Assembly (NCBI RefSeq): GCF_010725725.1
Contig: NZ_AP022599.1
Coordinates: forward strand, 1,302,001 to 1,366,000
Reading direction: 5' to 3'
Source: Mycolicibacterium pulveris
GTDB lineage: Bacteria > Actinomycetota > Actinomycetes > Mycobacteriales > Mycobacteriaceae
DNA: 64,000 nucleotides
Positions 54,520 to 63,105 of the stretch are shown piece by piece. Under the pieces are notes generated by a model. The model did not search any database, was not told the origin of the DNA, and saw nothing but the letters and a program-made list of their open reading frames with translations. A program made the position numbers and the translations under genes. Positions within the stretch are counted from its first letter, which is position 1. Each line of letters begins with the position of its first letter.

Positions 54520-55824
54520 CACGTGATGGGCCAGGATGTTCCGCGCGGCCCGATTGCCGAACTCGACCGCCGTGTTCTGTCCGGCAGCGGACATGAAGTC
54601 GGCGGCGTATTGAAGGGGTGAGCAGGCCTCGAGTGCGGCGTTGAGCCGGCCGATCATCCGGTATGCGCCAATCCGCGTGTACGGCAGGGCCCGTCGCCAC
54701 CGGGTCACGTGCACGAAGTCCACGGCTCCTCGTAGTTCGGGAAAGACGTCGAAGACTGTGGCCAGCGTGTGATCGCGCACCTGGTCGTCGCCGGCGTCGA
54801 TCATCCGTTCCGACGCGGAGGTCTCCCACAGGCAGCTCAGCAGGCCTCCGCCGGCCGGCACCCGGTCCGGGGACTTGTTGTGGTCGAGGAACATCAGCGC
54901 GATGTCGGGGTTCTCCGTCGACGGGAACATCACCAGGAACGCCGGGCATTGGGGCGGTCGGGTGGTGCCTACCGCCACGCTGATGCACTGGGTGTAGGCG
55001 AGGTCGCGGCTCAGCGGTGCGAGGACGGGTCGGTCGTCGGGGCATATCTCGACCGCCTCGGGCAGTGGGCAGGTGACCACGCAGGCGTCAAAGCGCGACG
55101 CCGCACCCGCGCGGGACACCCGCACGCCCCCGCCGGGCAGCCGAACCACCTCGGCCACCGGCGTTTTGAGATGCACGTCCAACCGGCGGCACAGCGCGTC
55201 GACCATGCGGTCCTGCCCGCCCACGACGGTCTGGATCCTGGCGGTGAAGATGTTGGCGATTCCAGAGAACAGTTCGACCTTGGACACCTTGTCGGTGTCG
55301 GCGATCAGCATCGTGCGCACGATGGGCTCACACAGATAGCTGTCCAGTTCGGGCCCGAGTGCGCGCAGCGCGTAATCGCGGGCGCTCTCGGTGTCCAGCG
55401 GCGCCGCCTTCGACATGTCGGCGTAGTCCAACCGGCCCCGCACCCTGGCTGCGGCGACGTCGAAGGCCAATCGCGACACGCGCAGCTTGGCGCCCCAGGA
55501 CAACAGCGGGGTGCGCACTCCCGTCCGCACCACGTGGTTCATGTCGAGCAGATGCGTGGTGCCGGCTCGCCGGATGCCCACGTACGGCGCGGTGTCGACG
55601 ATCTCGACCCCGAGTTCTCGGGCGAGGTCAAGATACGCACGATAGGTCGAGCCCAGCGCCGACGCTCCGGTGTCCATCGCGTAGGACCCGGCGCGTACTG
55701 TCTGCACCCTTCCACCCGCGACATCTTCGGCTTCGAAGACCTCGACGTCGCAGCCGGCGGTCTGCAGACGATACGCGGCGGTAAGACCGGCAATCCCCGC
55801 CCCGACAACGGCAACACGGGTCAC
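54514..55824 (-). CDS. FAD-dependent amine-oxidase/protoporphyrinogen-oxidase-like protein
   Basis: 436 residues from GTG at 55824. Dinucleotide fold VAVVGAGIAGLTAAYRL with VFEAEDVAGGRVQTV (second motif), MDTGASALGSTY, and near the end FMSAAGQNTAVEFGNRAARN, the closing FAD-binding motif. About 25-30% of positions match the protein at 57720 by eye (shared MD-x-G, Y-L-G/G-S-TY, DHNK-x-P-x-R-x-PAG), so they are paralogs. Substrate unknown, though AveC/COX/mce neighbours suggest a lipid or terpenoid. The divergent side faces the TetR gene. Confidence 0.86.
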   Translation of the reverse strand: MTRVAVVGAGIAGLTAAYRLQTAGCDVEVFEAEDVAGGRVQTVRAGSYAMDTGASALGSTYRAYLDLARELGVEIVDTAPYVGIRRAGTTHLLDMNHVVRTGVRTPLLSWGAKLRVSRLAFDVAAARVRGRLDYADMSKAAPLDTESARDYALRALGPELDSYLCEPIVRTMLIADTDKVSKVELFSGIANIFTARIQTVVGGQDRMVDALCRRLDVHLKTPVAEVVRLPGGGVRVSRAGAASRFDACVVTCPLPEAVEICPDDRPVLAPLSRDLAYTQCISVAVGTTRPPQCPAFLVMFPSTENPDIALMFLDHNKSPDRVPAGGGLLSCLWETSASERMIDAGDDQVRDHTLATVFDVFPELRGAVDFVHVTRWRRALPYTRIGAYRMIGRLNAALEACSPLQYAADFMSAAGQNTAVEFGNRAARNILAHHVR

Positions 55825-55891
55825 AGGCGACTCCCAACGATGACGGATCACCTGATGTTAACGGTCGTTGACGACGCAAGGTCCGGCAGGC

Positions 55892-56521
55892 TCACCTCCG
55901 CCGACGGGCGTACCGCTGCGCCGCCCGGTCGCGAAACGCCCGGATCTCCCCGGCGAAGTCATAGCCGTCGCGGCGCAACGCCGACCGGAAGCACAGCCCG
56001 ATCGCATAGGACACCAGCACTTCCGCCTCGCGCGCGGGATCGATCCCCGCGGCGACCGAACCGTCGGTTACCCCGTCGGACAGATGCCCCGCCAGCTCGG
56101 CCTGGTAGTTGCCGATCAACGTGTCGAACCAGCCCGCGAACTGTTGCAGGGGGCCCGGCGTCTCAAAGGTCAGCACGATCATCGCCCGCATCGTCTCAGG
56201 CTCGCGTTGCACCGCATGAAGCAGATCGTCGATCTGACCCAGCACCCGCTCCAAGCCGTTGCCGATGCGCTCACGACGCACCGCAGGCAGCAGCTTCCGG
56301 GCGAACTCATCGAAGACAGACTGCAGCAGCGCCTCTTTGGAGCCGTACCGGTCGCGCACCATGTTGCGGCTGAACCCGGCATTGGTGCCGATCTCGGCAG
56401 CGGTGGTCCGCTCATAGCCCTGCCGGGCGAACAGTTCGATCGCCGACGCGATCAGGGCCAGGGTGGATTCCTCGACGCGCTCACGATTCGTCTTGGGCCG
56501 GCGTTTCAAGGCGGGCGACAC
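55892..56521 (-). CDS. TetR-family regulator, divergent from AveC operon
   Basis: 209 residues from GTG at 56521. TetR_N helix-turn-helix at about 20-65 (LALIASAIELFARQGYERTT, AAEIGTNAGFSRNMVRDRYG). The C-terminal domain begins around 75. Divergent from the seven-gene operon starting at 56620; two matching operator sites lie between them, so it most likely represses that operon and itself. Confidence 0.9.
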   Translation of the reverse strand: MSPALKRRPKTNRERVEESTLALIASAIELFARQGYERTTAAEIGTNAGFSRNMVRDRYGSKEALLQSVFDEFARKLLPAVRRERIGNGLERVLGQIDDLLHAVQREPETMRAMIVLTFETPGPLQQFAGWFDTLIGNYQAELAGHLSDGVTDGSVAAGIDPAREAEVLVSYAIGLCFRSALRRDGYDFAGEIRAFRDRAAQRYARRRR

Positions 56522-56543
56522 GTGCCGAGCCTACACAACCGAC

Positions 56544-56599
56544 CTGTTCTCGGACAGATATCTGCTCGAAAGCAGAAAACGTCTGTTCACGGACAGATG
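56544..56599. promoter_or_regulatory. Duplicated TetR operator with inner palindrome
   Basis: CTGTTC-n-CGGACAGAT occurs at 56544-56559 and 56584-56599, 40 bases apart; each half-palindrome is CTGT/ACAG. Between them TCTGCT (56561-56566) and AGCAGA (56571-56576) form a 6-base inverted repeat. It lies just before the AveC-like start at 56620 and 23 bases from the TetR start. Confidence 0.72.
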
Positions 56600-56619
56600 A
56601 GGGTGTTATCGTCACCGCC

Positions 56620-57723
56620 ATGTCGGTGGAACGACCGTTAACGACGGGTGCGCTGCCCGAACAGCTCGGCCCCGACCCGGCCCAGGCGCAGGCCAATTGG
56701 GCCAAGGTGTGGATCGTCCACGGCGCCGCCTGGCTGGCGCTGATCGCCTACTGCTGGACGATGTGGGTGGTCAGCGGCGACTTCACCCCCAACACGCTGG
56801 GCCGCGGAACCGAACCCGGCTGGTTCGTCATCCTGGTACGCGCGGTCGAGGTGATCTTCGGCATCCTCATCACCGGCTGGATCCTCTGGCATTTCGTGAT
56901 CGGGCCCAAGCTGCGCACCGGGCGGTTCAGCTTCGACGGGCTGTTCTTCTTGGCCGGCTGGCTGATGTTCTTCCAAGAGCCGTGGCTCAACATGATCACG
57001 TACCAATTCCAGTACGCGACCACGTTCGTGAACTTCGGCAGCTGGCTGCCTCACATCCCCTGGTGGAGTTCGGGTAACGGGGAGTTGATCCCGGTCCCGT
57101 TGGTGTACTTCACCGCCTACCTGTGGATGTGTGCGATGGCCGGCTACGCCGGCTCCAAGTACATGGCCTACCAACGCCGTAAAGACCCCTCTCGCAGCGT
57201 ATTACGCCTGATATTGCAGACCTATCTGGTCATGATCATCGGCGACATCATCGTCGAGCTGTTCATGACCAGGACCCAGTTGATCAGCTACTCGGCGACC
57301 ATTCCCGAACTCACCCTGTTCGCCGGAACCGACCACCAGTTCCCGATCCTCGAACCGCTGAGCTGGCCGGGCACGTTCATCATCCTCAGTTGCCTGCACT
57401 TCTTTCGCGACGACAAAGGCCGGACCTGGGTCGAGCGCGGCATCGACAAGATCAAGTTCAAACGGGAAGGCACCAAGACGTTCGCGCGGTTCTGCGCGAT
57501 CGCCGGGTACTGCCAGCTGGCCATCCTGATCGCCTTCAACATCCCCTACTCCCTTTACGCACTGCATGCCGGTCCGATGCCGACTCCGCACATCGAGCGC
57601 GAATGGAAGAACGGCGGCGTCTGCGGGCCCACCACTGCATTCGACTGCCCTGACCCGAGCCGACCCATCTCCCGGAAGTCGGCCCCCGACCGACCCGAAC
57701 TGCTACCCGAGAGGACCAAATGA
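56620..57723 (+). CDS. AveC-like (spirocyclase AveC family) membrane protein
   Basis: 367 residues. Multi-pass: VWIVHGAAWLALIAYCWTMW, VILVRAVEVIFGILITGWIL, the conserved FFLAGWLMFFQEPWLNMI, several further helices, and a His/Cys-containing tail (GVCGPTTAFDCPDPSRP). Resembles proteins labelled spirocyclase AveC in mycobacteria; AveC acts on spiroketal formation in avermectin synthesis, but that activity is not implied here. First gene of an operon: the next gene overlaps it as ATGA. Under the TetR operators at 56544-56599. Confidence 0.8.
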   Translation: MSVERPLTTGALPEQLGPDPAQAQANWAKVWIVHGAAWLALIAYCWTMWVVSGDFTPNTLGRGTEPGWFVILVRAVEVIFGILITGWILWHFVIGPKLRTGRFSFDGLFFLAGWLMFFQEPWLNMITYQFQYATTFVNFGSWLPHIPWWSSGNGELIPVPLVYFTAYLWMCAMAGYAGSKYMAYQRRKDPSRSVLRLILQTYLVMIIGDIIVELFMTRTQLISYSATIPELTLFAGTDHQFPILEPLSWPGTFIILSCLHFFRDDKGRTWVERGIDKIKFKREGTKTFARFCAIAGYCQLAILIAFNIPYSLYALHAGPMPTPHIEREWKNGGVCGPTTAFDCPDPSRPISRKSAPDRPELLPERTK

Positions 57724-59075
57724 CCGCACACAGCACGGCGGCGGTGATCGGCGGCGGCATCGCCGGGATGGCCGCCGCCTACGAGCTGAAGAAGGCCGGC
57801 TTCGCGGTGACCGTGTTCGAGTCCCGTGACCGTGTCGGCGGTCGCATCTGGACCGTCCAGAAGGGCGACTTCGTGATGGACCTGGGCACCGCGGTCTATC
57901 TGGGCACCTACCGCGAAGCCGTCGAGATGATCCACGAGGTCGGGCTGTCAGACGAATTCGTGGAAACCCCGGTTATTTTCGGCATGCCGCGGCAAGGTAA
58001 GCAGCACTACCTCGACCTGTCCCAGCCGATCCGGGCGAGCATCACCACCGGGGTGATCTCGTGGCCGGCCAAGATCAAGGCACTGCGGCTGTTCGCCGAT
58101 GTGTTCAAGCACCGCGCCAGCCTCGGCTACGACACCTACGACGGGCTGGCGGAGATCGACAACGAGACCGTGCTCGACTACAGCCGCCGCGTGCTCAACG
58201 AGGAACTGGCCCGCTACATCTCCGCGCCATTGGTCAGTGGCACCTGGGTGCATGAGGACCACGACACCTCGGTTGCGCTGCTGCACTGGACTGTTCGCAA
58301 CATGCTGGTCAAGTCGGTGTTCAACCTGACCTCCGGGGTCGCCGGCCTGCCGAGGAAGCTCGCCACCCTGGTCGACACCCGCTATCAGCACCCGGTGACG
58401 AACGTGACCGACACCGGTGCGGGCGTTGAGGTGACCTTCTCGTCGCCGCAGTCGCGCGGCGAACGCACCGAGACATTCGACACCGCGGTGATCGCCACCA
58501 CCGCAGAGCCGGCCGTCGCGATGTATCCACAGATGGACGAAAACCACCGCATGCTCTACGAATCGGCGCGCTACCACCGGCTCGGCAACGTATCGATGGG
58601 GTTCTCCGCCCGTCCGAACGACCCCGGCACCTTCTCGATGGTCTCGCCTTACGACGACCCGGACACCATCGCGGTGATCGCCGATCACAACAAGGCGCCC
58701 GGCCGCGCGCCGGCAGGCAAAGGACTGATCTCGGTGCTGTTGTCGCCGTCCTATCTGAATCGCACCGACGACAAGGACGACGAGTATCTGCTCGAGCACG
58801 CGCTGGAGCGGGTCGAGCACTACTACGGCAGGGTGCCCGGCGAGCTCGAGGAGTGGGCGTTGATGCGCTGGCCCGAATCGGTGCCCGTCATCGACAAGGG
58901 CCGGTTCAAGCTCATCGCGGAGTTTCGCAAGAAGATCGATCCCACCGCGCGCGTGCAATTCGCCAGCGACCTCGACCGCATTCCGGGGCTCAACGGCGGC
59001 TTGGTCAGCGGCAAGGAGGCGGCCGCGCGGGTGTCACGGCGGTTCGCCGGCCGGACCTCTGCAGCTGTCCGTTAA
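57720..59075 (+). CDS. FAD-dependent amine-oxidase-like protein
   Basis: 451 residues from ATG at 57720, overlapping the AveC-like stop as ATGA. N-terminal AAVIGGGIAGMAAAYELKKA and VFESRDRVGGRIWTV. Later MDLGTAVYLGTY, and a C-terminal FASDLDRIPGLNGGLVSGKEAA, FAD contact region. Paralog of the protein at 54514. Probably oxidises a substrate of the AveC/mce pathway; no direct clue to it. Confidence 0.87.
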   Translation: MTAHSTAAVIGGGIAGMAAAYELKKAGFAVTVFESRDRVGGRIWTVQKGDFVMDLGTAVYLGTYREAVEMIHEVGLSDEFVETPVIFGMPRQGKQHYLDLSQPIRASITTGVISWPAKIKALRLFADVFKHRASLGYDTYDGLAEIDNETVLDYSRRVLNEELARYISAPLVSGTWVHEDHDTSVALLHWTVRNMLVKSVFNLTSGVAGLPRKLATLVDTRYQHPVTNVTDTGAGVEVTFSSPQSRGERTETFDTAVIATTAEPAVAMYPQMDENHRMLYESARYHRLGNVSMGFSARPNDPGTFSMVSPYDDPDTIAVIADHNKAPGRAPAGKGLISVLLSPSYLNRTDDKDDEYLLEHALERVEHYYGRVPGELEEWALMRWPESVPVIDKGRFKLIAEFRKKIDPTARVQFASDLDRIPGLNGGLVSGKEAAARVSRRFAGRTSAAVR

Positions 59076-59109
59076 CCGACTCACACCACCAGAAAGGTTG
59101 GGCATCGCA

Positions 59110-59922
59110 ATGACCACAACAGTTCTCGCGGTCGCTGAGCCGCCGTGGGAGATGACCACGCCCGCAACCGCGGAGCTGGTGATCACCACCATCATGGCCG
59201 TCGTGGTCGCCGGGTTCGTCGTCGCCGCGGTGCTGGACTGGCGACGCAGCGGACGGCCGATCTTCTTGCTCATGCTTCTCGGCGGGCTGGTGTGCTCGTT
59301 CAACGAGTCCACCGTCGACATCCTCGGTCACTGCTATTTCCCCGCCGACGGCTGGATCGTGTACTCGGCGTTCGATCACGCGGTGCCGCTGTGGGTGGTC
59401 CTCGCCTACGTGGTGTTCTTCGGCGGACTGTCCTACCTGATGGCGATGGCGTTCAAGAGGGGCGCCACCCGCAAGAACATGTGGACCGGCATCGCGATCT
59501 TCGGTGTGCTCAACCTGCTGCTGGAGTTCCCGATGCTGGCCTCCGGCCTGTACGTCTACTACGGAGATCAGCCCTTTGAGATCGGCGGCTTCCCGATCAG
59601 CTGGCTGGTGATCAACAGTCTGGGCTCGTTGTTCGCCGCGGTGGTGATCACCCGGCTGGACTGGTTCTTCACCGGTGCGCGCCAGGTGTTGATCGTGTTC
59701 GTGCCGTTCACCACATACATGGCGTCGTGGGCGCTGGCGATGCCCCACTTCGCCGTCACCAACACCGATGCGCCCTCGGTCGTCCGAATGGTCGCGGCGG
59801 CGGTCAGCATCGTGATCGGGCTGGTCGCGATCGATGCCCTGATCAAGCTGGGCACCGGCCAGCTGCGGCTGCTTCCACCCGGAGAGACCGTCCGCTCTGC
59901 TGAACTAGTGGGAACACGATGA
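59110..59922 (+). CDS. Seven-helix membrane protein, AveC-related by size and context
   Basis: 270 residues from ATG at 59110, preceded by AGAAAGG; a TTG at 59098 is less likely. About seven hydrophobic segments (LVITTIMAVVVAGFVVAAVL, IFLLMLLGGLVCSFNESTVD, and further). Conserved-looking polar residues SFNESTVDILGHCYFPADGW lie in the second-third segments. It shares topology with the AveC-like protein but I see no reliable motif match, so the family is unassigned. Its end overlaps the next gene as ATGA. Confidence 0.78.
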   Translation: MTTTVLAVAEPPWEMTTPATAELVITTIMAVVVAGFVVAAVLDWRRSGRPIFLLMLLGGLVCSFNESTVDILGHCYFPADGWIVYSAFDHAVPLWVVLAYVVFFGGLSYLMAMAFKRGATRKNMWTGIAIFGVLNLLLEFPMLASGLYVYYGDQPFEIGGFPISWLVINSLGSLFAAVVITRLDWFFTGARQVLIVFVPFTTYMASWALAMPHFAVTNTDAPSVVRMVAAAVSIVIGLVAIDALIKLGTGQLRLLPPGETVRSAELVGTR

Positions 59923-61499
59923 CCGACAACACTTTTGACTACATCGTCGTCGGGGCCGGCCACAATGGCTTGTCGGCGGCGTGCACCCTCGGCGAGGCCG
60001 GACGGTCGGTCGTGGTGATCGACCCACTGCCCTTCCTGGGTGGCCTGTCGGCGAGCCGCGCCTGGGTCCCCGAGGCGCCCAACCACCTGCTCTCGGTCGG
60101 CGCGATGGACGACATGCTGATGGCGCAGACGCCGTTGACCGAGGAACTCGGCCTGAGAAGGCATGGCTACGAACCGATTCCGCTCGAGGCGCCGTACGGC
60201 TGGATCAACGAGGAGGGCGACACCCTGCTGTTGTTCCGGGATTTCAACCGGACACTCGACGACATCAGGTACTTCTCGCCCAGGGATGCGGCGACCTACG
60301 CGGAGATCAAGCCGACCCTCGACCTGATCATGGACCTGGTCGAGCGCCTGGTCGTGCACTACCCGTCCCTGACCAAGGGTGATCTGGCCAAGCTGGCGGT
60401 CAAGCTCATCCCGGACAAGAAGTCGCGGGCGCTGCTGCAGAAGATGGTGGCGCTCAGCGTGTTCGAGATGATCTCGGAGACCTTCGAGAGCGACGCCATG
60501 CGCGGGCTGTGGGCCTACTGGACCTCGATGCTCGGTCCGGCGGACCTTGAGGGCACCGGTGTCTACCTGATGGGTTATCACGCCGTGCACCGCAAGCGGG
60601 GCGTGTTGCGTCCCCGCGGCGGCATGACTGGTCTGATGAATGCGTTCGCCGGCAAGATCGCCTCGCACGACGGGCAGATCCGCCTGGGTGCGGGTGTGCA
60701 GGAGATCCTGGTGTCCAGCGGCCGGGCCACGGGCGTCCGGTTGACCGACGGTACCGAGATACTCGCCCGGCGGGGCGTTCTGGCCAGCTGCGCTCCGCAG
60801 GTCACCCTCGGCAAGTTGTTGCCGGAGGGGGTGCTGGATCGCCGGCTCACCAACAAGGTGGCGATGATCCCCGCCAACGGCGTGAACGTCGCCGCGTTCA
60901 AAATCGACTTCGCCGTCGGCGGCCGGGTGGACTACCCGAAGGCGGCCGCCAAACGCCGCGACGCATTCGACGTCAGGCGCACCACGCTGATGACCGGAAC
61001 GCTGGAGGAGCACTACGCACATCTGCTCACCACCAAGCGCGGCGAGATCGCCGAAAGCCCACCGGTGTACATGGCCGTGCTGTCGGCCAGCGACCCGACG
61101 ATCGCACCGGCCGGCCAGGATGTGCTCTACCTGCACTCCAATGTGCCCGCCGACCCCGTCGGCGGGTGGGAGGTCAACAGGGACCTCTACACCCAGACGA
61201 TCATCAAGTCCGCCGAACGGTTCCTGTCCGGACTCGACGCCGAGATCGGTCGGATCGTGCACACACCCAAGGACTTCGAGGATCGGTTCGCCACGCCCAA
61301 GGGGTGCTACTTCCACGTCGATATGACCCCGCTGCGCCTCGGCACCAACCGTCCGGCCCGCGAACTCGGTGGCTACAGCACCCCGGTGCCGGGTCTGTAC
61401 CTGGCCGGAGCGGGATCCCATCCGGGTGGAACCGTCAACGGCTGGTGCGGCCGGCTCGCGGCACAGACCGCGATCCGCGATGAGACCGGAATCCGCTGA
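59919..61499 (+). CDS. Phytoene-desaturase-like NAD(P)/FAD-dependent oxidoreductase
   Basis: 526 residues from ATG at 59919. N-terminal FDYIVVGAGHNGLSAACTLG, then FLGGLSASRAWV. Middle GVLRPRGGMTGLMNAFAGKI, typical of the CrtI family. C-terminal LYLAGAGSHPGGTVNGWCGR, the FAD-binding end. Paralog of the protein at 26334. Fourth gene of the AveC operon. Confidence 0.9.
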   Translation: MTDNTFDYIVVGAGHNGLSAACTLGEAGRSVVVIDPLPFLGGLSASRAWVPEAPNHLLSVGAMDDMLMAQTPLTEELGLRRHGYEPIPLEAPYGWINEEGDTLLLFRDFNRTLDDIRYFSPRDAATYAEIKPTLDLIMDLVERLVVHYPSLTKGDLAKLAVKLIPDKKSRALLQKMVALSVFEMISETFESDAMRGLWAYWTSMLGPADLEGTGVYLMGYHAVHRKRGVLRPRGGMTGLMNAFAGKIASHDGQIRLGAGVQEILVSSGRATGVRLTDGTEILARRGVLASCAPQVTLGKLLPEGVLDRRLTNKVAMIPANGVNVAAFKIDFAVGGRVDYPKAAAKRRDAFDVRRTTLMTGTLEEHYAHLLTTKRGEIAESPPVYMAVLSASDPTIAPAGQDVLYLHSNVPADPVGGWEVNRDLYTQTIIKSAERFLSGLDAEIGRIVHTPKDFEDRFATPKGCYFHVDMTPLRLGTNRPARELGGYSTPVPGLYLAGAGSHPGGTVNGWCGRLAAQTAIRDETGIR

Positions 61500-61526
61500 A
61501 ACCCCTGCGCGCAAAGGACCAATCCG

Positions 61527-62282
61527 ATGGAAAACATGAACATCACCGCCCAACGCCTCTGTGTGTGGGCCGGTCCCCTGATGATCGCGGTCTGGGCCCT
61601 CTCGTTCATCTTCCTGTGCCGCTTCATCCCACCGCCCCACCCGTCCAACTCCCGTGAGCGCACGGTCGAGTTGTTCAGCCAGCACACCGGCCTGATCAAG
61701 CTCGGGCTGGTGATCAGCGTGTTCGCCTGCGCGCTGCTGGTTCCGTTCTGTGCGGCGATCGCGGCGCAGATGCGTCGCATGGAGGGGGTGCGGTCGGTTT
61801 TCGCCCAGTCACAACTGGTGTCCGGCGGTCTGCTGTGCGTGGAATTCCTGTTGCCCTTCGCCATTTGGCAGACCGCCCTGTACCGACTCCACGAATGGAA
61901 CCCCGAGACCGTCCAGATGCTCAACGACATGGCCTGGTTGATGTTCCTCGGGATCATCTCGTCGGCCTGCTGCCAGGTCGCGTCGATCGGCGTCGCGATC
62001 CTGCTCGACAAGAGCGCGAAACCGGTGTTTCCGCGGTGGGCGGGCTATTACAACATCTGGGTGTCGATGATGTGGGTTCCCGCGGGGATCATCCCCTTCT
62101 TCAAGGACGGTCCGATGGCGTGGAACGGCGTGTTCGCGTGGTGGATTCCGCTACTGGTCTACTTCAGCTGGTTCACGGTCATGGTGGTGCTGCTGCTGCG
62201 CGCGATCGCCGACGACGAACGCCAGCAGAACCGGGCACGAGAACACGCGTTGGCCATGCCGGTGCGAGAAGCGGTGGCCTAG
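61527..62282 (+). CDS. Polytopic membrane protein, recurring family (copy C)
   Basis: 251 residues. Same family as copies A, B, D, E: FIPPPHPSNSRERTVELFSQ, IAAQMRRMEGVRSVFAQSQL, PVFPRWAGYYNIW, FFKDGPMAWNGVFAWW. About six helices. Gap of 27 bases after the FAD oxidoreductase; 3 bases before copy D. Unlike A and B it has no TetR gene directly after it. Confidence 0.85.
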   Translation: MENMNITAQRLCVWAGPLMIAVWALSFIFLCRFIPPPHPSNSRERTVELFSQHTGLIKLGLVISVFACALLVPFCAAIAAQMRRMEGVRSVFAQSQLVSGGLLCVEFLLPFAIWQTALYRLHEWNPETVQMLNDMAWLMFLGIISSACCQVASIGVAILLDKSAKPVFPRWAGYYNIWVSMMWVPAGIIPFFKDGPMAWNGVFAWWIPLLVYFSWFTVMVVLLLRAIADDERQQNRAREHALAMPVREAVA

Positions 62283-62285
62283 AAC

Positions 62286-63041
62286 GTGGATGCCCTGACG
62301 AGAACACGGGTGCAGATCTTCGGCGTCTGGTGCGGCATCGCCTATCTGGTGCTGATCTTCAGCGGCTGGGCTCTCGTCGCCGGATTCGTGCCCCCGATGC
62401 CGCCCACCACCGGCGCGGACGAGGTGGCCCAGCTGTTCGTCGACGATGCGCTGCGCATCCGCACCGGAATGGTGCTGGTGATGTTCTCGGCCTTGGCGCT
62501 GATCCCCTTCGTCGCGGTCACCGCCCAGATGATTGCCCGGATCGAGGGCTCCGCGGGGGTGCTGACCTACACCTTCCTCATCGGCGGTGTCGGCAACATG
62601 GTGCTGAGCTTCTATCCCGCGGTGTGGTGGCTGACCGCCGCGTATCGCGCCGATCGGGCACCGGAGCTGATCCATCTGGTCAACGACTTGTCCTGGCTGC
62701 AGTTCATCGGTGGAGTGACGATGTACTTCGGCATGCCGTTGACGATCATGGTGGCCTCGTTGTGCGATAAGAGCCCCGATCCGGTCTTTCCGCGCTGGTG
62801 CGGTTACACCATGGGCTGGGTGGTGCTGGTCACGGTGCCCGACCAGTTGCTGTTCTTCTTCCAGACCGGGCCCTTCGCGTGGAACGGGGTCCTCGGACTC
62901 TGGGTGCCCGCGGTCATGTTCGGCGTGTTCTTCATCTCGACGGTGGTTGTCGTCCGCCGAGCGCTGCTGCGTGAGCGCCAGAGCTTGCTCGCCGCCACCC
63001 GGGCGGCATCGGCGGCACCGCCTGCCACGGTTCGGCGATGA
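62286..63041 (+). CDS. Polytopic membrane protein, recurring family (copy D)
   Basis: 251 residues from GTG at 62286, three bases after the copy C stop. Signature: FVPPMPPTTGADEVAQLFVD, PVFPRWCGYTMGWVVLVTVP and FFQTGPFAWNGVLGLWVPAV. Tandem with copy C, so this pair may function as a heterodimer; that is inference. Confidence 0.84.
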   Translation: MDALTRTRVQIFGVWCGIAYLVLIFSGWALVAGFVPPMPPTTGADEVAQLFVDDALRIRTGMVLVMFSALALIPFVAVTAQMIARIEGSAGVLTYTFLIGGVGNMVLSFYPAVWWLTAAYRADRAPELIHLVNDLSWLQFIGGVTMYFGMPLTIMVASLCDKSPDPVFPRWCGYTMGWVVLVTVPDQLLFFFQTGPFAWNGVLGLWVPAVMFGVFFISTVVVVRRALLRERQSLLAATRAASAAPPATVRR

Positions 63042-63105
63042 CGCCCAAATGTTTGTGAAACAGTCTTCCGAACAGCATGCCGGCCAGATATAGTCCCTTT
63101 TTGAG

